Notes: generated by a model not told the origin, from the sequence alone. Counted from the stretch's first letter, positions 16,112 to 25,807 are shown. The stretch is DNA of 64,000 nt from an uncultured Microbacterium sp. (GCF_947489255.1 NZ_CANLCY010000003.1:124001-188000), one strand, 5' to 3'. Translations and numbers: made by a program.

Positions 16112-16204
16112 GGACACCTCGCTGGATATGTGCGCGAATGCGCGGCGGAACGCGGGAACCGAGCGGATCCCGGTCTTCCAGACTACGACACCGGCGCCAG
16201 GCAG

Positions 16205-16210
16205 TAGGCT
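16205..16210 (+). promoter_or_regulatory. -10 box for the leaderless gene at 16218
   Basis: TAGGCT lies 7 nt before the ATG at 16218, the usual leaderless spacing in this window. Confidence 0.5.
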
Positions 16211-16217
16211 GAGCGCG

Positions 16218-16499
16218 ATGAGCACCCGCACCACCGGCGGCAGTACGCCGGGCGACGACGTTCCCGTCCGACGCATCGACCGCATCCTGGCGTTCATGTC
16301 GCTGGGGCTGCTCGTGCTGTCGATCGTCTGCTTCTTCGCGATCATCGTGGGCTCCAGCGCCGGTGCCGACATGGGCTCGGGCCTCTGGCCGACGATCGGT
16401 GTCATCGTCTACATCGCGCCCCCGGTCGCGTTCGGGTGCCTGCTCGCCGTGCTCATCATGAGCTTCGTCCGAAGGGCGCGGGCCAACAAGGCCCGCTGA
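16218..16499 (+). CDS. small two-helix membrane protein
   Basis: 93 aa from the ATG at 16218, chosen because a TAGGCT -10 box lies 7 nt upstream (leaderless). Two strong membrane segments (LAFMSLGLLVLSIVCFFAII and VIVYIAPPVAFGCLLAVLIM) and a basic tail (RRARANKAR). No catalytic motif; function unknown. It ends 1 bp before the helicase-associated gene and is probably co-transcribed with it. Confidence 0.75.
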   Translation: MSTRTTGGSTPGDDVPVRRIDRILAFMSLGLLVLSIVCFFAIIVGSSAGADMGSGLWPTIGVIVYIAPPVAFGCLLAVLIMSFVRRARANKAR

Positions 16500-16500
16500 C

Positions 16501-18231
16501 GTGCCCGAGACCTCCGCACAACGCGCTCTGGCGGTCTCGTTGAGCGCGCGCGACGACGCCGACCTCACGCGGTTGTTCGCCGGACGGCACGTGTCGCCCT
16601 CGAGCCCGTGGCGCGACATGTTCGACGCCGCCGAGGCACTGCTCGACCCCGCCTCGGTCGCCCGCGAGCTCCCCGCTCTCACGCGCGACGAAGCGGTCGC
16701 ACTCACCAATGCCGTCGGCGGCACTCCAGCAACCGGCGCCGCGCGCGACGCGCTGGCGGCGCACGCCCTGGTCGGTGACGACGGCATCCCGTTCCCGAGT
16801 GTCGTCGTTGCGGTGCGCGAGGCGCTCCCCGGCGGGCTTCCCGACCCTCAGCCCGCGTCGGCGCCCGCCGCATCCGCGGAGACGGCGGCGGCGGCCGCGG
16901 AAGCCGCCTTCACCAATGCGGCCTCGGTCGCCGACATCCTCATGCTCACGCTCGAATCCCCCCTCGGCCGGATCGGGTCGGGTTCGCTGGGCGCCACGGA
17001 GCGGCGCCGTCTCGTCGACGCGGGGGCGGTCAGCACCGCTGCGGAAGCCAATCTGCTGGTCGGACTCGCCGCCGACGTGGGCCTGCTGGGGGCGAACGAC
17101 CGGGCGTGGCTGGTGTCGCAGCACGGACGCGAATGGCTGCGCCTGCCGACGCTCGAGCGCTGGAGCCGCACGGCTGAGGCGCTGCGCGACGCGCTCCCCC
17201 GCGCGTATCGCAGTGACGGCGGAGGCTGGATCCCCACCGAGCGCTGGGCGGACGCCACCCCCTTCGACCCCGACGGACCCGAGCGCGCGACGGTGTGGAT
17301 CCGGCGGCTGGTGCGCTGGGGCCTCCTCGACGCGGCAGGACGCGTGGCTCCGTGGGCCGTGCCCCTCGCGGCCGGAGGCGAGCTCGACACCTCCGCACTG
17401 AAGGAGCTGCTGCCCCCCGAGGTCGACCGCGTCTACCTGCAGAACGACCTGACGGCGATCGCTCCCGGCCCCCTGGCACCCCACCTCGACGTGCGACTGC
17501 GCACGATGGCGGCGCGCGAGTCCCGCGCGCAGGCGTCGAGCTACCGCTTCAGCGCCGGCACCGTGGGCGCGGCGATCACCGCGGGCGAGACCGCGGACTC
17601 GCTCCGGGCGTTCCTCACCGACATCTCGCTGACGGGCCTCCCGCAGCCGCTCGCGTACGTCATCGAGCGCACGTCCGCCGAGCACGGCCGCGTGCGCGTG
17701 GGCGTCGACGCCGACACATCGCTCACGCGGGTGACGACCGATGACGAGACGCTGCGACGCTCGATGGAGGTCGACCAGTCGTTGCGCTCGATCGCCCTGG
17801 CGCGCGACGACGGCGACGACCTCGTCTCCCACGTGTCGGCCGACGTCGTGTTCTGGGCGCTCACCGACGCGCACTATCCCGCGGTCGCCGTCGACGCGCA
17901 CGGCCGGCCGCGCGCACTCGAGCGCGCGAAGCTCGCCGGAGCCGAGCAGCCGGCATCCGATCCCGACGAGGTCTACGCCCCGCTCCTGGAGCGCCTGCGC
18001 AACGGCGCCCAGGACTCGGATGCCGCGTGGCTCGAGCGCGAGCTCGACCAGGCGGTGCGCGCCCGCGCCGTCGTCGACGTGACCGTGCGGCTGCCCGACG
18101 GGTCGGCGCGCGTGTTCCGCCTCGAGGCGACCGGACTCGGCGGCGGACGCCTGCGCGGCCGCGACCGCGCGGCCGATGTCGAGCGCACCCTCCCCCTCTC
18201 GCACATCGACGGGGTCGCCCCGGTCGACTGA
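16501..18231 (+). CDS. helicase-associated (XPB/Ssl2 N-terminal-like) protein
   Basis: 576 aa, GTG start. Contains the helicase-associated domain found in a large actinobacterial protein always encoded next to the XPB-type helicase (HPLERWSRTAEALRD-type winged-helix region in the middle, then RVYLQNDLTAIAPGPLAP). The N-terminus (ALSARDDADLTRLFAGRHV) is alpha-helical. No ATPase motif of its own. It probably binds DNA or the helicase during repair or transcription, by genetic linkage with the gene 48 bp downstream. The exact biochemical role is not known. Confidence 0.8.
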   Translation: MPETSAQRALAVSLSARDDADLTRLFAGRHVSPSSPWRDMFDAAEALLDPASVARELPALTRDEAVALTNAVGGTPATGAARDALAAHALVGDDGIPFPSVVVAVREALPGGLPDPQPASAPAASAETAAAAAEAAFTNAASVADILMLTLESPLGRIGSGSLGATERRRLVDAGAVSTAAEANLLVGLAADVGLLGANDRAWLVSQHGREWLRLPTLERWSRTAEALRDALPRAYRSDGGGWIPTERWADATPFDPDGPERATVWIRRLVRWGLLDAAGRVAPWAVPLAAGGELDTSALKELLPPEVDRVYLQNDLTAIAPGPLAPHLDVRLRTMAARESRAQASSYRFSAGTVGAAITAGETADSLRAFLTDISLTGLPQPLAYVIERTSAEHGRVRVGVDADTSLTRVTTDDETLRRSMEVDQSLRSIALARDDGDDLVSHVSADVVFWALTDAHYPAVAVDAHGRPRALERAKLAGAEQPASDPDEVYAPLLERLRNGAQDSDAAWLERELDQAVRARAVVDVTVRLPDGSARVFRLEATGLGGGRLRGRDRAADVERTLPLSHIDGVAPVD

Positions 18232-18264
18232 GACCCGCGAACGCCGGGTCGCTCGCGACCCCGG

Positions 18265-18270
18265 TAGACT
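18265..18270 (+). promoter_or_regulatory. -10 box for leaderless XPB helicase gene
   Basis: TAGACT lies 8 nt before the ATG at 18279. Confidence 0.5.
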
Positions 18271-18278
18271 CGAACGCT

Positions 18279-19928
18279 ATGTCTGACGGCCCCTTGATCG
18301 TGCAGAGCGACCGCACCGTCCTCCTCGAGGTCGCGCACCCCCAGGCGGAGACGGCGCGGCACGAGCTCGCGGTCTTCGCCGAGCTCGAGCGCGCACCCGA
18401 GCACATCCACACGTACCGCATCACGCGCCTGGGCCTGTGGAACGCCCGCGCGGCCGGCCACGACGCCGACGCGATGCTCGAGACGCTCGACACGTGGTCG
18501 CGATTCCCCGTCCCCGCCTCCGTGAGCACCGACATCCGCGAGACGGTCAACCGCTACGGACGCCTGGTCATCGAACGCAACGATGACAAAGAGCTCGTGC
18601 TGCGCTCCACCGATGCGGCGGTGCTGAGCGAGGTGTCGCGCAACAAGCGCATCGCGCCCCTGCTGATCGGGCACCCGACCCCCGACAGCTTCATCGTCGA
18701 CGCCTGGGCCCGGGGCCACATCAAGCAGGAGCTGCTGAAGATCGGCTGGCCCGCGGAAGATCTCGCCGGCTACACCCCGGGCACTCCGCATCCGATCGAC
18801 CTCGCCGAAGACGGGTGGAGCCTGCGGCCGTACCAGCGCCAGGCCGTCGATTCGTTCTCGGAGGGCGGTTCCGGCGTCGTCGTGCTCCCCTGCGGTGCGG
18901 GCAAGACCCTCGTGGGCGCGGGGGCCATGGCCGACACCCGCACGACGACCCTGATCCTCGTCACCAACACCGTCAGCGCACGGCAGTGGCGCGACGAGCT
19001 GTTGCGCCGCACGACCCTGACCCCGGAGGAGATCGGCGAGTACTCCGGTCAGGTCAAGGAGATCAAGCCCGTCACGATCGCGACGTACCAGATCCTCACC
19101 GCCAAGCGGAAAGGCCAGTACGCCCACCTCGCCCTGCTCGACGCCCTCGACTGGGGTCTCGTGCTCTACGACGAGGTGCACCTGCTCCCGGCGCCGGTCT
19201 TCAAGCTGACCGCCGACCTCCAGGCGCGCCGGCGTCTCGGCTTGACGGCGACGCTCGTGCGCGAGGACGGTCGCGAGGGCGACGTGTTCAGCCTCATCGG
19301 CCCCAAGCGCTTCGACGCGCCGTGGAAGGAGATCGAGGCCCAGGGCTTCATCTCCCCCGCCGCCTGCTACGAGGTGCGCATCGACCTGCCCGCCGACGAA
19401 CGCCTCGAATACGCCGCGGCCGCCGATGAGGACCGCTACCGACTCGCGGCGACCGCCCCCGCCAAGATCGACGTCGCCCGTCGCCTGGTCGAGCGGCATC
19501 CGGGTGAGCGCGTCCTGGTGATCGGACAGTACCTCGACCAGATCGACGAACTGGCCGAGGCCCTGAACGCCCCGCAGATCACCGGCTCGACCCCCATCCC
19601 CGAGCGCGAGGAACTGTTCCAGGGCTTCCGCGACGGCAGCATCCCGCTGCTGGTGGTGTCGAAGGTCGCCAACTTCTCGGTCGATCTGCCCGAAGCCTCG
19701 GTCGCGATCCAGGTCTCGGGCTCGTTCGGCTCGCGTCAGGAGGAGGCCCAGCGCCTCGGACGCCTGCTGCGACCCAAGCAGTCGAACCACACGGCGAGCT
19801 TCTACACGCTGATCGCGCGCGACACCGTCGACCAGGATTTCGCGCAGAATCGCCAGCGCTTCCTGGCCGAACAGGGCTACGCGTACACCATCCTGGATGC
19901 CGACGGGATCGACGCCGCGGCCGCCTGA
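18279..19928 (+). CDS. XPB-type DNA repair helicase
   Basis: 549 aa SF2 helicase. Start at the ATG at 18279 (MSDGPLIVQSD), 8 nt after TAGACT. After an N-terminal damage-recognition-like region, motifs follow in order: LRPYQRQAVDSF (Q/motif 0), LPCGAGKTLVG (Walker A), YDEVHLLPA (DEVH box), GLTATLVREDGREGD (motif III with the RED residues typical of XPB), and SGSFGSRQEEAQRLGRLLRP (motif VI). Archaeal and bacterial XPB proteins are 3'-5' helicases able to work with nucleases; the bacterial role is thought to be repair. Family assignment is firm. Confidence 0.95.
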   Translation: MSDGPLIVQSDRTVLLEVAHPQAETARHELAVFAELERAPEHIHTYRITRLGLWNARAAGHDADAMLETLDTWSRFPVPASVSTDIRETVNRYGRLVIERNDDKELVLRSTDAAVLSEVSRNKRIAPLLIGHPTPDSFIVDAWARGHIKQELLKIGWPAEDLAGYTPGTPHPIDLAEDGWSLRPYQRQAVDSFSEGGSGVVVLPCGAGKTLVGAGAMADTRTTTLILVTNTVSARQWRDELLRRTTLTPEEIGEYSGQVKEIKPVTIATYQILTAKRKGQYAHLALLDALDWGLVLYDEVHLLPAPVFKLTADLQARRRLGLTATLVREDGREGDVFSLIGPKRFDAPWKEIEAQGFISPAACYEVRIDLPADERLEYAAAADEDRYRLAATAPAKIDVARRLVERHPGERVLVIGQYLDQIDELAEALNAPQITGSTPIPEREELFQGFRDGSIPLLVVSKVANFSVDLPEASVAIQVSGSFGSRQEEAQRLGRLLRPKQSNHTASFYTLIARDTVDQDFAQNRQRFLAEQGYAYTILDADGIDAAAA

Positions 19929-19985
19929 CGCATACCAGCACGCGGCTTTCCGTTCCATATCCAGGACATTGCTGGGTCGGATCAC

Positions 19986-19991
19986 GATAAT
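19986..19991 (+). promoter_or_regulatory. -10 box for leaderless response regulator gene
   Basis: GATAAT ends 6 nt before the ATG at 19998. GAGGGG directly abuts the ATG and is too close to act as a Shine-Dalgarno. Confidence 0.5.
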
Positions 19992-19997
19992 GAGGGG

Positions 19998-20690
19998 ATG
20001 ACAGCTCCTCGCATCCTCGTCGTGGACGACGAACCGAACATCCGCGACCTGCTCATCACGAGCCTGCGCTTCGCCGGTTTCCAGGTGCGAGCCGTGGCCA
20101 ACGGCGCGCAGACGATCTCGGCCGTGCTCGAAGAAGAACCCGATCTCATCGTGCTCGACGTGATGCTGCCCGACATGAACGGCTTCAGCGTCACCAAGCG
20201 TCTGCGCGGAGCCGGGTACACCGCACCCATCCTCTTCCTCACCGCGAAGGACGAGACCGAGGACAAGATCGAGGGGCTCAACGCCGGGGGCGACGACTAC
20301 GTCACGAAGCCCTTCAGCCTCGACGAGATCGTCGCCCGCATCCAGGCGATCCTGCGCCGCACGATGCAGGCCGACGAGGAGTCGATCATCCGCACGGGCG
20401 AGCTGACCATGGACCAGGACACCCACGACGTCAGCGTCGGCGACGTGTCGATCGATCTGAGCCCCACGGAGTTCAAGCTCCTGCGCTACCTCATGCTCAA
20501 CCCCAACCGCGTGCTGTCGAAGGCGCAGATCCTCGACCACGTCTGGGAGTACGACTTCAACGGCGACGCCGGCATCGTCGAGAGCTACATCTCCTACCTG
20601 CGTCGCAAGATCGACCCGCACTCCTCCGAGCCGCTCATCCAGACCAAGCGCGGCTTCGGCTACATGCTGAAGTCGGGCAAGAGCGCCTGA
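19998..20690 (+). CDS. OmpR-family response regulator
   Basis: 230 aa. Receiver domain with VDDEPN (acidic pocket), phosphoacceptor Asp in LIVLDVMLP, and Lys in YVTKPFS; winged-helix output domain with DLSPTEFKLLRYLMLNPNRV and KRGFGYML. Forms a pair with the histidine kinase 17 bp downstream. Similar to the mycobacterial TcrA/PrrA/MprA type, but I cannot assign one orthologue. Probably leaderless. Confidence 0.92.
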   Translation: MTAPRILVVDDEPNIRDLLITSLRFAGFQVRAVANGAQTISAVLEEEPDLIVLDVMLPDMNGFSVTKRLRGAGYTAPILFLTAKDETEDKIEGLNAGGDDYVTKPFSLDEIVARIQAILRRTMQADEESIIRTGELTMDQDTHDVSVGDVSIDLSPTEFKLLRYLMLNPNRVLSKAQILDHVWEYDFNGDAGIVESYISYLRRKIDPHSSEPLIQTKRGFGYMLKSGKSA

Positions 20691-20706
20691 GCGGAAGGCA
20701 TCAGTC

Positions 20707-22494
20707 CTGTCACCCTCCGACGATGCCCTGACGCGCTGGTGGCGGGGTCTGAGCCTACGGACCAAGGTCACCGGCGTGACCGTCGCGCTCCTCGCGATCG
20801 GCCTGTTCACCGCGGGCATCGGCACCATGGTGTTCCTGCGCACCACGCTGGTGAACAACCTCGATGAGCAGCTGGCCCAGCAGGCGGCGGGCAGCATCGC
20901 CAACAGCATCTTCACCACGACGCCTGTCGAGGGCGGCATCGAGTTCACTCAGGTCGAGAACGCCCCGCAGATCGGGTCGATGGTCGTGGTCTACGGGCCC
21001 GACGGTCGACGCGAGGCCTTCTACAACGGCACGTCGTCGAAGGTGCTGCCGCAGCTGCCCGACACTTTCACGGTGGAGCAGACGTACGGCCAGATCGATC
21101 GGCGCATCGAGCTGGAAGACCCCGATTCCGGGGCGCACTTCCTCGCGCGCGTCGGCGTCCTCCAAGTGCCGGGCAACCCCGGGGTCTACACGCAGATGGT
21201 GGTGCAGCCCCTGGCGCCCACCGACCGGATCGTCGCGGCGTACCTCGGCATCTACGCCTTCGTGGCGCTGCTCATCCTCATCGCCACGGCCCTGCTCACG
21301 CGGTGGCTGGTGACGCTGGCCTTCCGCAACCTCCGCCAGGTCGAGACGACGGCGATGGACATCGCCGCGGGCGACTTCAGTCAGCGTCTCACCGACATCG
21401 TGCCCGACACCGAGGTGGGGCGGCTCAAGACCGCCATCAACGCCATGCTCGCGCGCATCGACGGCGCGCTCGGGCAGCGGGATGCCACGGTGCGGCAGAT
21501 GCGTCGGTTCATCGGCGACGCGAGCCACGAGCTGCGCACGCCGCTCGTGACCATGCGCGGCTACGCCGAGCTGTACCGCATGGGCGCGATCCGCTCCGAT
21601 GAGGATGTCGCCCAGTCGATGGAGCGCATCGAGAAGGAGGCGATCCGCATGGGCGCGCTCGTCGAAGACCTCCTCGCCCTCGCCCGCCTCGACGAGCGTC
21701 GCGACGTCTCGATCACCGAGCTCGACCTGCGGCCCATCGCGCGCGATGCGGCTCTCGACCTACGCGTGACCTCCCCTCAGCGCGAAGTGACCGTCGATGA
21801 CACCACGTCGCGCGGCCCCCTCGTGCTGCCCACCATCACCCTCGACCCGCTGCTCGATTCGGGCGGCCACCCCGCCGAGGCCGCGACCCGCCGCCGCGCG
21901 GCTCCCTCGACGTCGGCCATGGCGATCGCTGGAGCCACGCTGTCGCGCCTGCGCCGTCGGCAGAAGGATGCCGCCGACCCGGCCGCCACGACGGGGGACG
22001 CCCCCGTGACGCCACCGGCCGGCCTCACGCGCTCCGCCCCGCGACTCGCGCCGATCGTCCTCGGCGACGAGAACAAGGTGCGCCAGGTGGTGGCCAACCT
22101 CTTGGGCAACGCGCGTCGCTTCACCGCCGACGACTCCCCCATCGGCCTGCGCATCGGAGTGGATGCCGAGAACGACATGGGCTGGATCGAGATCATCGAC
22201 CACGGAGAGGGCGTCCCCGAGCAGATCCGCGATCAGATCTTCCAGCGTTTCTGGCGCGCCGATACCTCGCGCACGCGCGAGACCGGTGGGTCGGGTCTGG
22301 GGCTGTCGATCGTGGCATCCATCGTCGATCTGCTGCACGGCACGGTCGAGGTGGTCGATACGCCGGGCGGAGGCGCGACCTTCCGCGTCTCGCTGCCTCT
22401 GGCCGACCGCCGCGATGCGCAGGAGCACGCGCTCATCGAGACGCAGCCCCTGGAGCGCCTTCCCGACGACTACCGGCCCGATTCCGACACCTGA
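20707..22494 (+). CDS. sensor histidine kinase (HAMP-HisKA-HATPase)
   Basis: 595 aa if translation starts at a CTG at 20707, which has GGAAGG eight bases upstream. The first conventional start, GTG at 20776, would cut off the cytosolic lead-in (SLRTKVTG) of the first membrane helix. Layout: TM1, about 130-residue extracellular sensor, TM2 (AFVALLILIATALLTRWLV), HAMP, HisKA with DASHELRTPLVTMRGY, and HATPase with NLLGNARRF, DHGEGVP, GGSGLGLSI. Between HisKA and the N box is an Ala/Arg/Pro-rich insert of about 70 residues (roughly bases 21800-22040), not normal for the fold. Cognate partner of the upstream regulator. Confidence 0.88.
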   Translation: MSPSDDALTRWWRGLSLRTKVTGVTVALLAIGLFTAGIGTMVFLRTTLVNNLDEQLAQQAAGSIANSIFTTTPVEGGIEFTQVENAPQIGSMVVVYGPDGRREAFYNGTSSKVLPQLPDTFTVEQTYGQIDRRIELEDPDSGAHFLARVGVLQVPGNPGVYTQMVVQPLAPTDRIVAAYLGIYAFVALLILIATALLTRWLVTLAFRNLRQVETTAMDIAAGDFSQRLTDIVPDTEVGRLKTAINAMLARIDGALGQRDATVRQMRRFIGDASHELRTPLVTMRGYAELYRMGAIRSDEDVAQSMERIEKEAIRMGALVEDLLALARLDERRDVSITELDLRPIARDAALDLRVTSPQREVTVDDTTSRGPLVLPTITLDPLLDSGGHPAEAATRRRAAPSTSAMAIAGATLSRLRRRQKDAADPAATTGDAPVTPPAGLTRSAPRLAPIVLGDENKVRQVVANLLGNARRFTADDSPIGLRIGVDAENDMGWIEIIDHGEGVPEQIRDQIFQRFWRADTSRTRETGGSGLGLSIVASIVDLLHGTVEVVDTPGGGATFRVSLPLADRRDAQEHALIETQPLERLPDDYRPDSDT

Positions 22495-22739
22495 CGGCCC
22501 GGACGCGCAGGGCATTCGTGCGAGCGGAGTCGGAATGACACGTCGAAGCATTCTCCGTCGACGTTGACGCACGTCAAACGCCACGTCTGACCGAGCGAAT
22601 TGCGCAAGGCCGCGAGAGCAGGCTCTTCGAGTTCCGGATGCCGTGCGGTGCTCGAAAAATTCTGGAGTAACGGGGACGAAGGGTCCAGATGCAGGCTCCC
22701 CACGCGAGACCCCTGCTGCTTTCTCCGAGCCTTCGTCAT
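22470..22739 (-). CDS. small hypothetical protein, coupled to the gene at 22736
   Basis: 89 aa, starting MTKARRKQQGSRVGS. Its ATG overlaps the stop of the upstream gene (CTATGAC), so it is translationally coupled, which supports reality. A central stretch (SLGQTWRLTCVNVDGECFDVSFRLR) looks like a beta hairpin with two Cys; the tail is short and polar and overlaps the 3' end of the histidine kinase gene by 25 bp on the opposite strand. No family recognised. It is part of the lower-GC toxin/immunity-like island. Confidence 0.5.
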   Translation of the reverse strand: MTKARRKQQGSRVGSLHLDPSSPLLQNFSSTARHPELEEPALAALRNSLGQTWRLTCVNVDGECFDVSFRLRSHECPARPGRQVSESGR

Positions 22740-23080
22740 AGCCCAAGAGTGCGTCGCAACTCTGCGCCGAAGTCGCGGGTAACGCGCTCCGACTCCGCCT
22801 TTTCGGCGGGAGTCATACTGACCCCCGGACGATGACCGTGTCGTACCTGACGGAGGATGAAGTCGCACGCCTCGGCTTCGGAAGGGAATCGCGCGAGCTC
22901 CGACCACTGTCCCCGATCTTGCGCGCCCACGATGAACAATGCCCCTTCCTCGCGAAGAATCAGATCGCCCATCACAGGGTCGCCGTCGCCCACTCGCGGG
23001 TGCTGAGGACTCGAAACTGCGGCGGAGCCGAACTCTTCACGAAGCAGACCACACAGGTCGTCGAAGGTCAGGTTCTGCAT
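22736..23080 (-). CDS. immunity-protein-like small protein
   Basis: 114 aa from the ATG at 23080 (MQNLTFDDLCGLLREEF). I prefer this to the ATG at 23110 because it sits 2 nt after the stop of an upstream toxin-tail-like frame (TGAGCATG). Features: an N-terminal helix, a beta-rich core (GDLILREEGALFIVGAQDRGQWSELARF), and a helical C-terminus (TPAEKAESERVTRDFGAEL). Size, acidity and position resemble cognate immunity proteins of actinobacterial polymorphic toxins, but I cannot name a family. Followed by the coupled 89-aa gene. Confidence 0.55.
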   Translation of the reverse strand: MQNLTFDDLCGLLREEFGSAAVSSPQHPRVGDGDPVMGDLILREEGALFIVGAQDRGQWSELARFPSEAEACDFILRQVRHGHRPGVSMTPAEKAESERVTRDFGAELRRTLGL

Positions 23081-23082
23081 GC

Positions 23083-23190
23083 TCAGTTCTCGACTCTCGT
23101 TAGGGCCCATGGAATCGTTTGCACGCGGAGGGCGCCCTCAAGGCCACGACCAATTGCAATCTTGAGAACGTTCCGAGCAGTATCCGTCAT
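23083..23190 (-). pseudogene. toxin-tail-like remnant frame
   Basis: Thirty-five codons from an ATG at 23190, ending ALRVQTIPWALTRVEN two bases before the immunity-like gene at 23080. The frame is open back to about 23241 without another good start. It is probably the residual C-terminus of a larger toxin gene whose upstream part has been deleted. Weak evidence: position and frame only. Confidence 0.3.
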
Positions 23191-23244
23191 TCCTGAGGGC
23201 CTCAGGGAACCCGCTGACACGCTGCGGGGAAGCTCTGCAATCAG

Positions 23245-23542
23245 TCAGCGCCAGGTCCAGCTGAGCAGATCACGCAACGCCTTGATCCCCGGTTCGCCGA
23301 GCTCCGGGCGGCCTGCGGCCACAGCACGTGCTTCTCTATCGGCCCATGGCATGAGGTCGGCGGCATCCGCCCCTGGTCGGATCGCGTCGAGTTCCGCGAT
23401 GATCTCTTGTACTCGAGCGCGTAGTGCGGGGTCAGATACCCGCCGCTACTGCCGAAATGTCATCGCGCGGGGCAAGCGCACCGTCTCGGCCGATGTATTG
23501 AACGATGGCGTCACTGAGGATTGCACCATCGAACGAAGACAT
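23245..23542 (-). pseudogene. frameshifted immunity-like gene
   Basis: A textbook Shine-Dalgarno (AAGGAGGT, 6-nt spacing) precedes an ATG at 23542. The frame reads MSSFDGAILSDAIVQYIGRD and stops after 36 codons at 23432. In the +1 frame the protein clearly continues (SDPALRARVQEIIAELD ... GIKALRDLLSWTWR) to a stop at 23245. A single-base insertion or deletion near 23435-23450 explains this. The ATG overlaps the end of the toxin-like frame at 23511, the usual toxin/immunity arrangement. If the shift is not a sequencing error, the gene is inactive. Confidence 0.55.
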
Positions 23543-23795
23543 GGATTACCTCCTTGGTGACCGCGTCGTGAACCGTGATGGATCGGATGTTCGGATTTCG
23601 AACGAGCGATGGAAACTCGATCTCATTCCAGACCGAATCGGGCCGAACGTCTCCCAGCACCGCGCGGACATCCCCCGACGCCATCTCCGCAAGGTTGCGC
23701 GAAACGTTTCGCCACGTAGCCTTTGTCGCAGGATCCAGCCAGTCGGTCGGCATCTGGTCGGTGAGGCCCTGCCTGTCAATGAGCTGTTCCGGCAT
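23511..23795 (-). pseudogene. C-terminal toxin-domain-like remnant
   Basis: 94 codons beginning MPEQLIDRQGLTDQMPTDW, with WLDPATKATWRNVSRNLAEM, a charged middle and a beta-rich end (RSITVHDAVTKEVIHVFVRW). It overlaps the end of the truncated YbaB-like gene by 20 bp in another frame and has no ribosome binding site of its own. The layout is best explained by a deletion joining the front of a YbaB-like gene to the last part of a large secreted-toxin gene. No catalytic family is recognised; it may be non-functional. Confidence 0.4.
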
Positions 23796-23964
23796 CCACC
23801 GTCACCGACACCTCGCGACGGGGCGCCGTCGCCGTCGCCCGCACCGCGTCGATATCGACCTGCACCTGCTGCGCACGCTCGGCTCGGAGCTGCGCCTCGG
23901 CGACCTGCTGCTCGATCCGCGCGATCGCCGCCTCCGCCTCACGAGAAGAGGACAGATCACTCAT
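23776..23964 (-). pseudogene. truncated YbaB/EbfC-like protein
   Basis: 62 codons: MSDLSSSREAEAAIARIEQQ, a long amphipathic helix, then TAPRREVSVTVDAGTAH and stop. YbaB/EbfC-like proteins of actinobacterial secretion/toxin loci carry about 100 or more residues and continue past the VTVDAGG turn into a beta-sheet and second helix. Here the frame ends right at that turn, so the gene is probably 3'-truncated. TACGCT lies 7 nt before the ATG (leaderless promoter), so the stub may still be transcribed into the downstream remnants. Confidence 0.55.
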
Positions 23965-23971
23965 TCGACCG

Positions 23972-23977
23972 AGCGTA
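23972..23977 (-). promoter_or_regulatory. -10 box for the YbaB-like stub
   Basis: TACGCT on the minus strand, 7 nt before the ATG at 23964. Confidence 0.45.
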
Positions 23978-24005
23978 GTCGGAGGCTGCGGGCGGCGGAG
24001 GCCGG

Positions 24006-24021
24006 ATAAGAGAACTCTTAT
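24006..24021. promoter_or_regulatory. 16-bp AT-rich palindrome upstream of the island
   Basis: ATAAGAG-AA-CTCTTAT is a perfect inverted repeat in a 70% GC background, 42 bp upstream of the YbaB-like start. It could be an operator or a recombination scar; no direct evidence for either. Confidence 0.4.
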
Positions 24022-24043
24022 TCGAGTCCGGCCCGTGAACGAA

Positions 24044-24073
24044 GAACGCCCCCTCCCGGAGGAGGGGGCGTTC
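24044..24073 (-). terminator. terminator after groL
   Basis: Perfect 13-bp stem GAACGCCCCCTCC / GGAGGGGGCGTTC with a CGGA loop, 17 bp after the groL stop. Confidence 0.8.
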
Positions 24074-24090
24074 TCAGGCGTCAGCGTGGA

Positions 24091-25776
<1,686 letters not shown>

Positions 25777-25778
25777 TC

Positions 25779-25807
25779 ATTCTGGCACTCGCCCCTGGGG
25801 AGTGCAA
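25779..25807 (-). promoter_or_regulatory. groL promoter
   Basis: On the minus strand TTGCAC (25802-25807), a 17-bp spacer and CAGAAT (25779-25784). The second CIRCE covers the whole promoter and the first overlaps the start. Confidence 0.65.

Noticed and set aside
22470..24080. Complete mobile element or prophage fragment
   Set aside because: No integrase, transposase, inverted repeats or target duplication are visible; decay of a toxin locus explains the features better.
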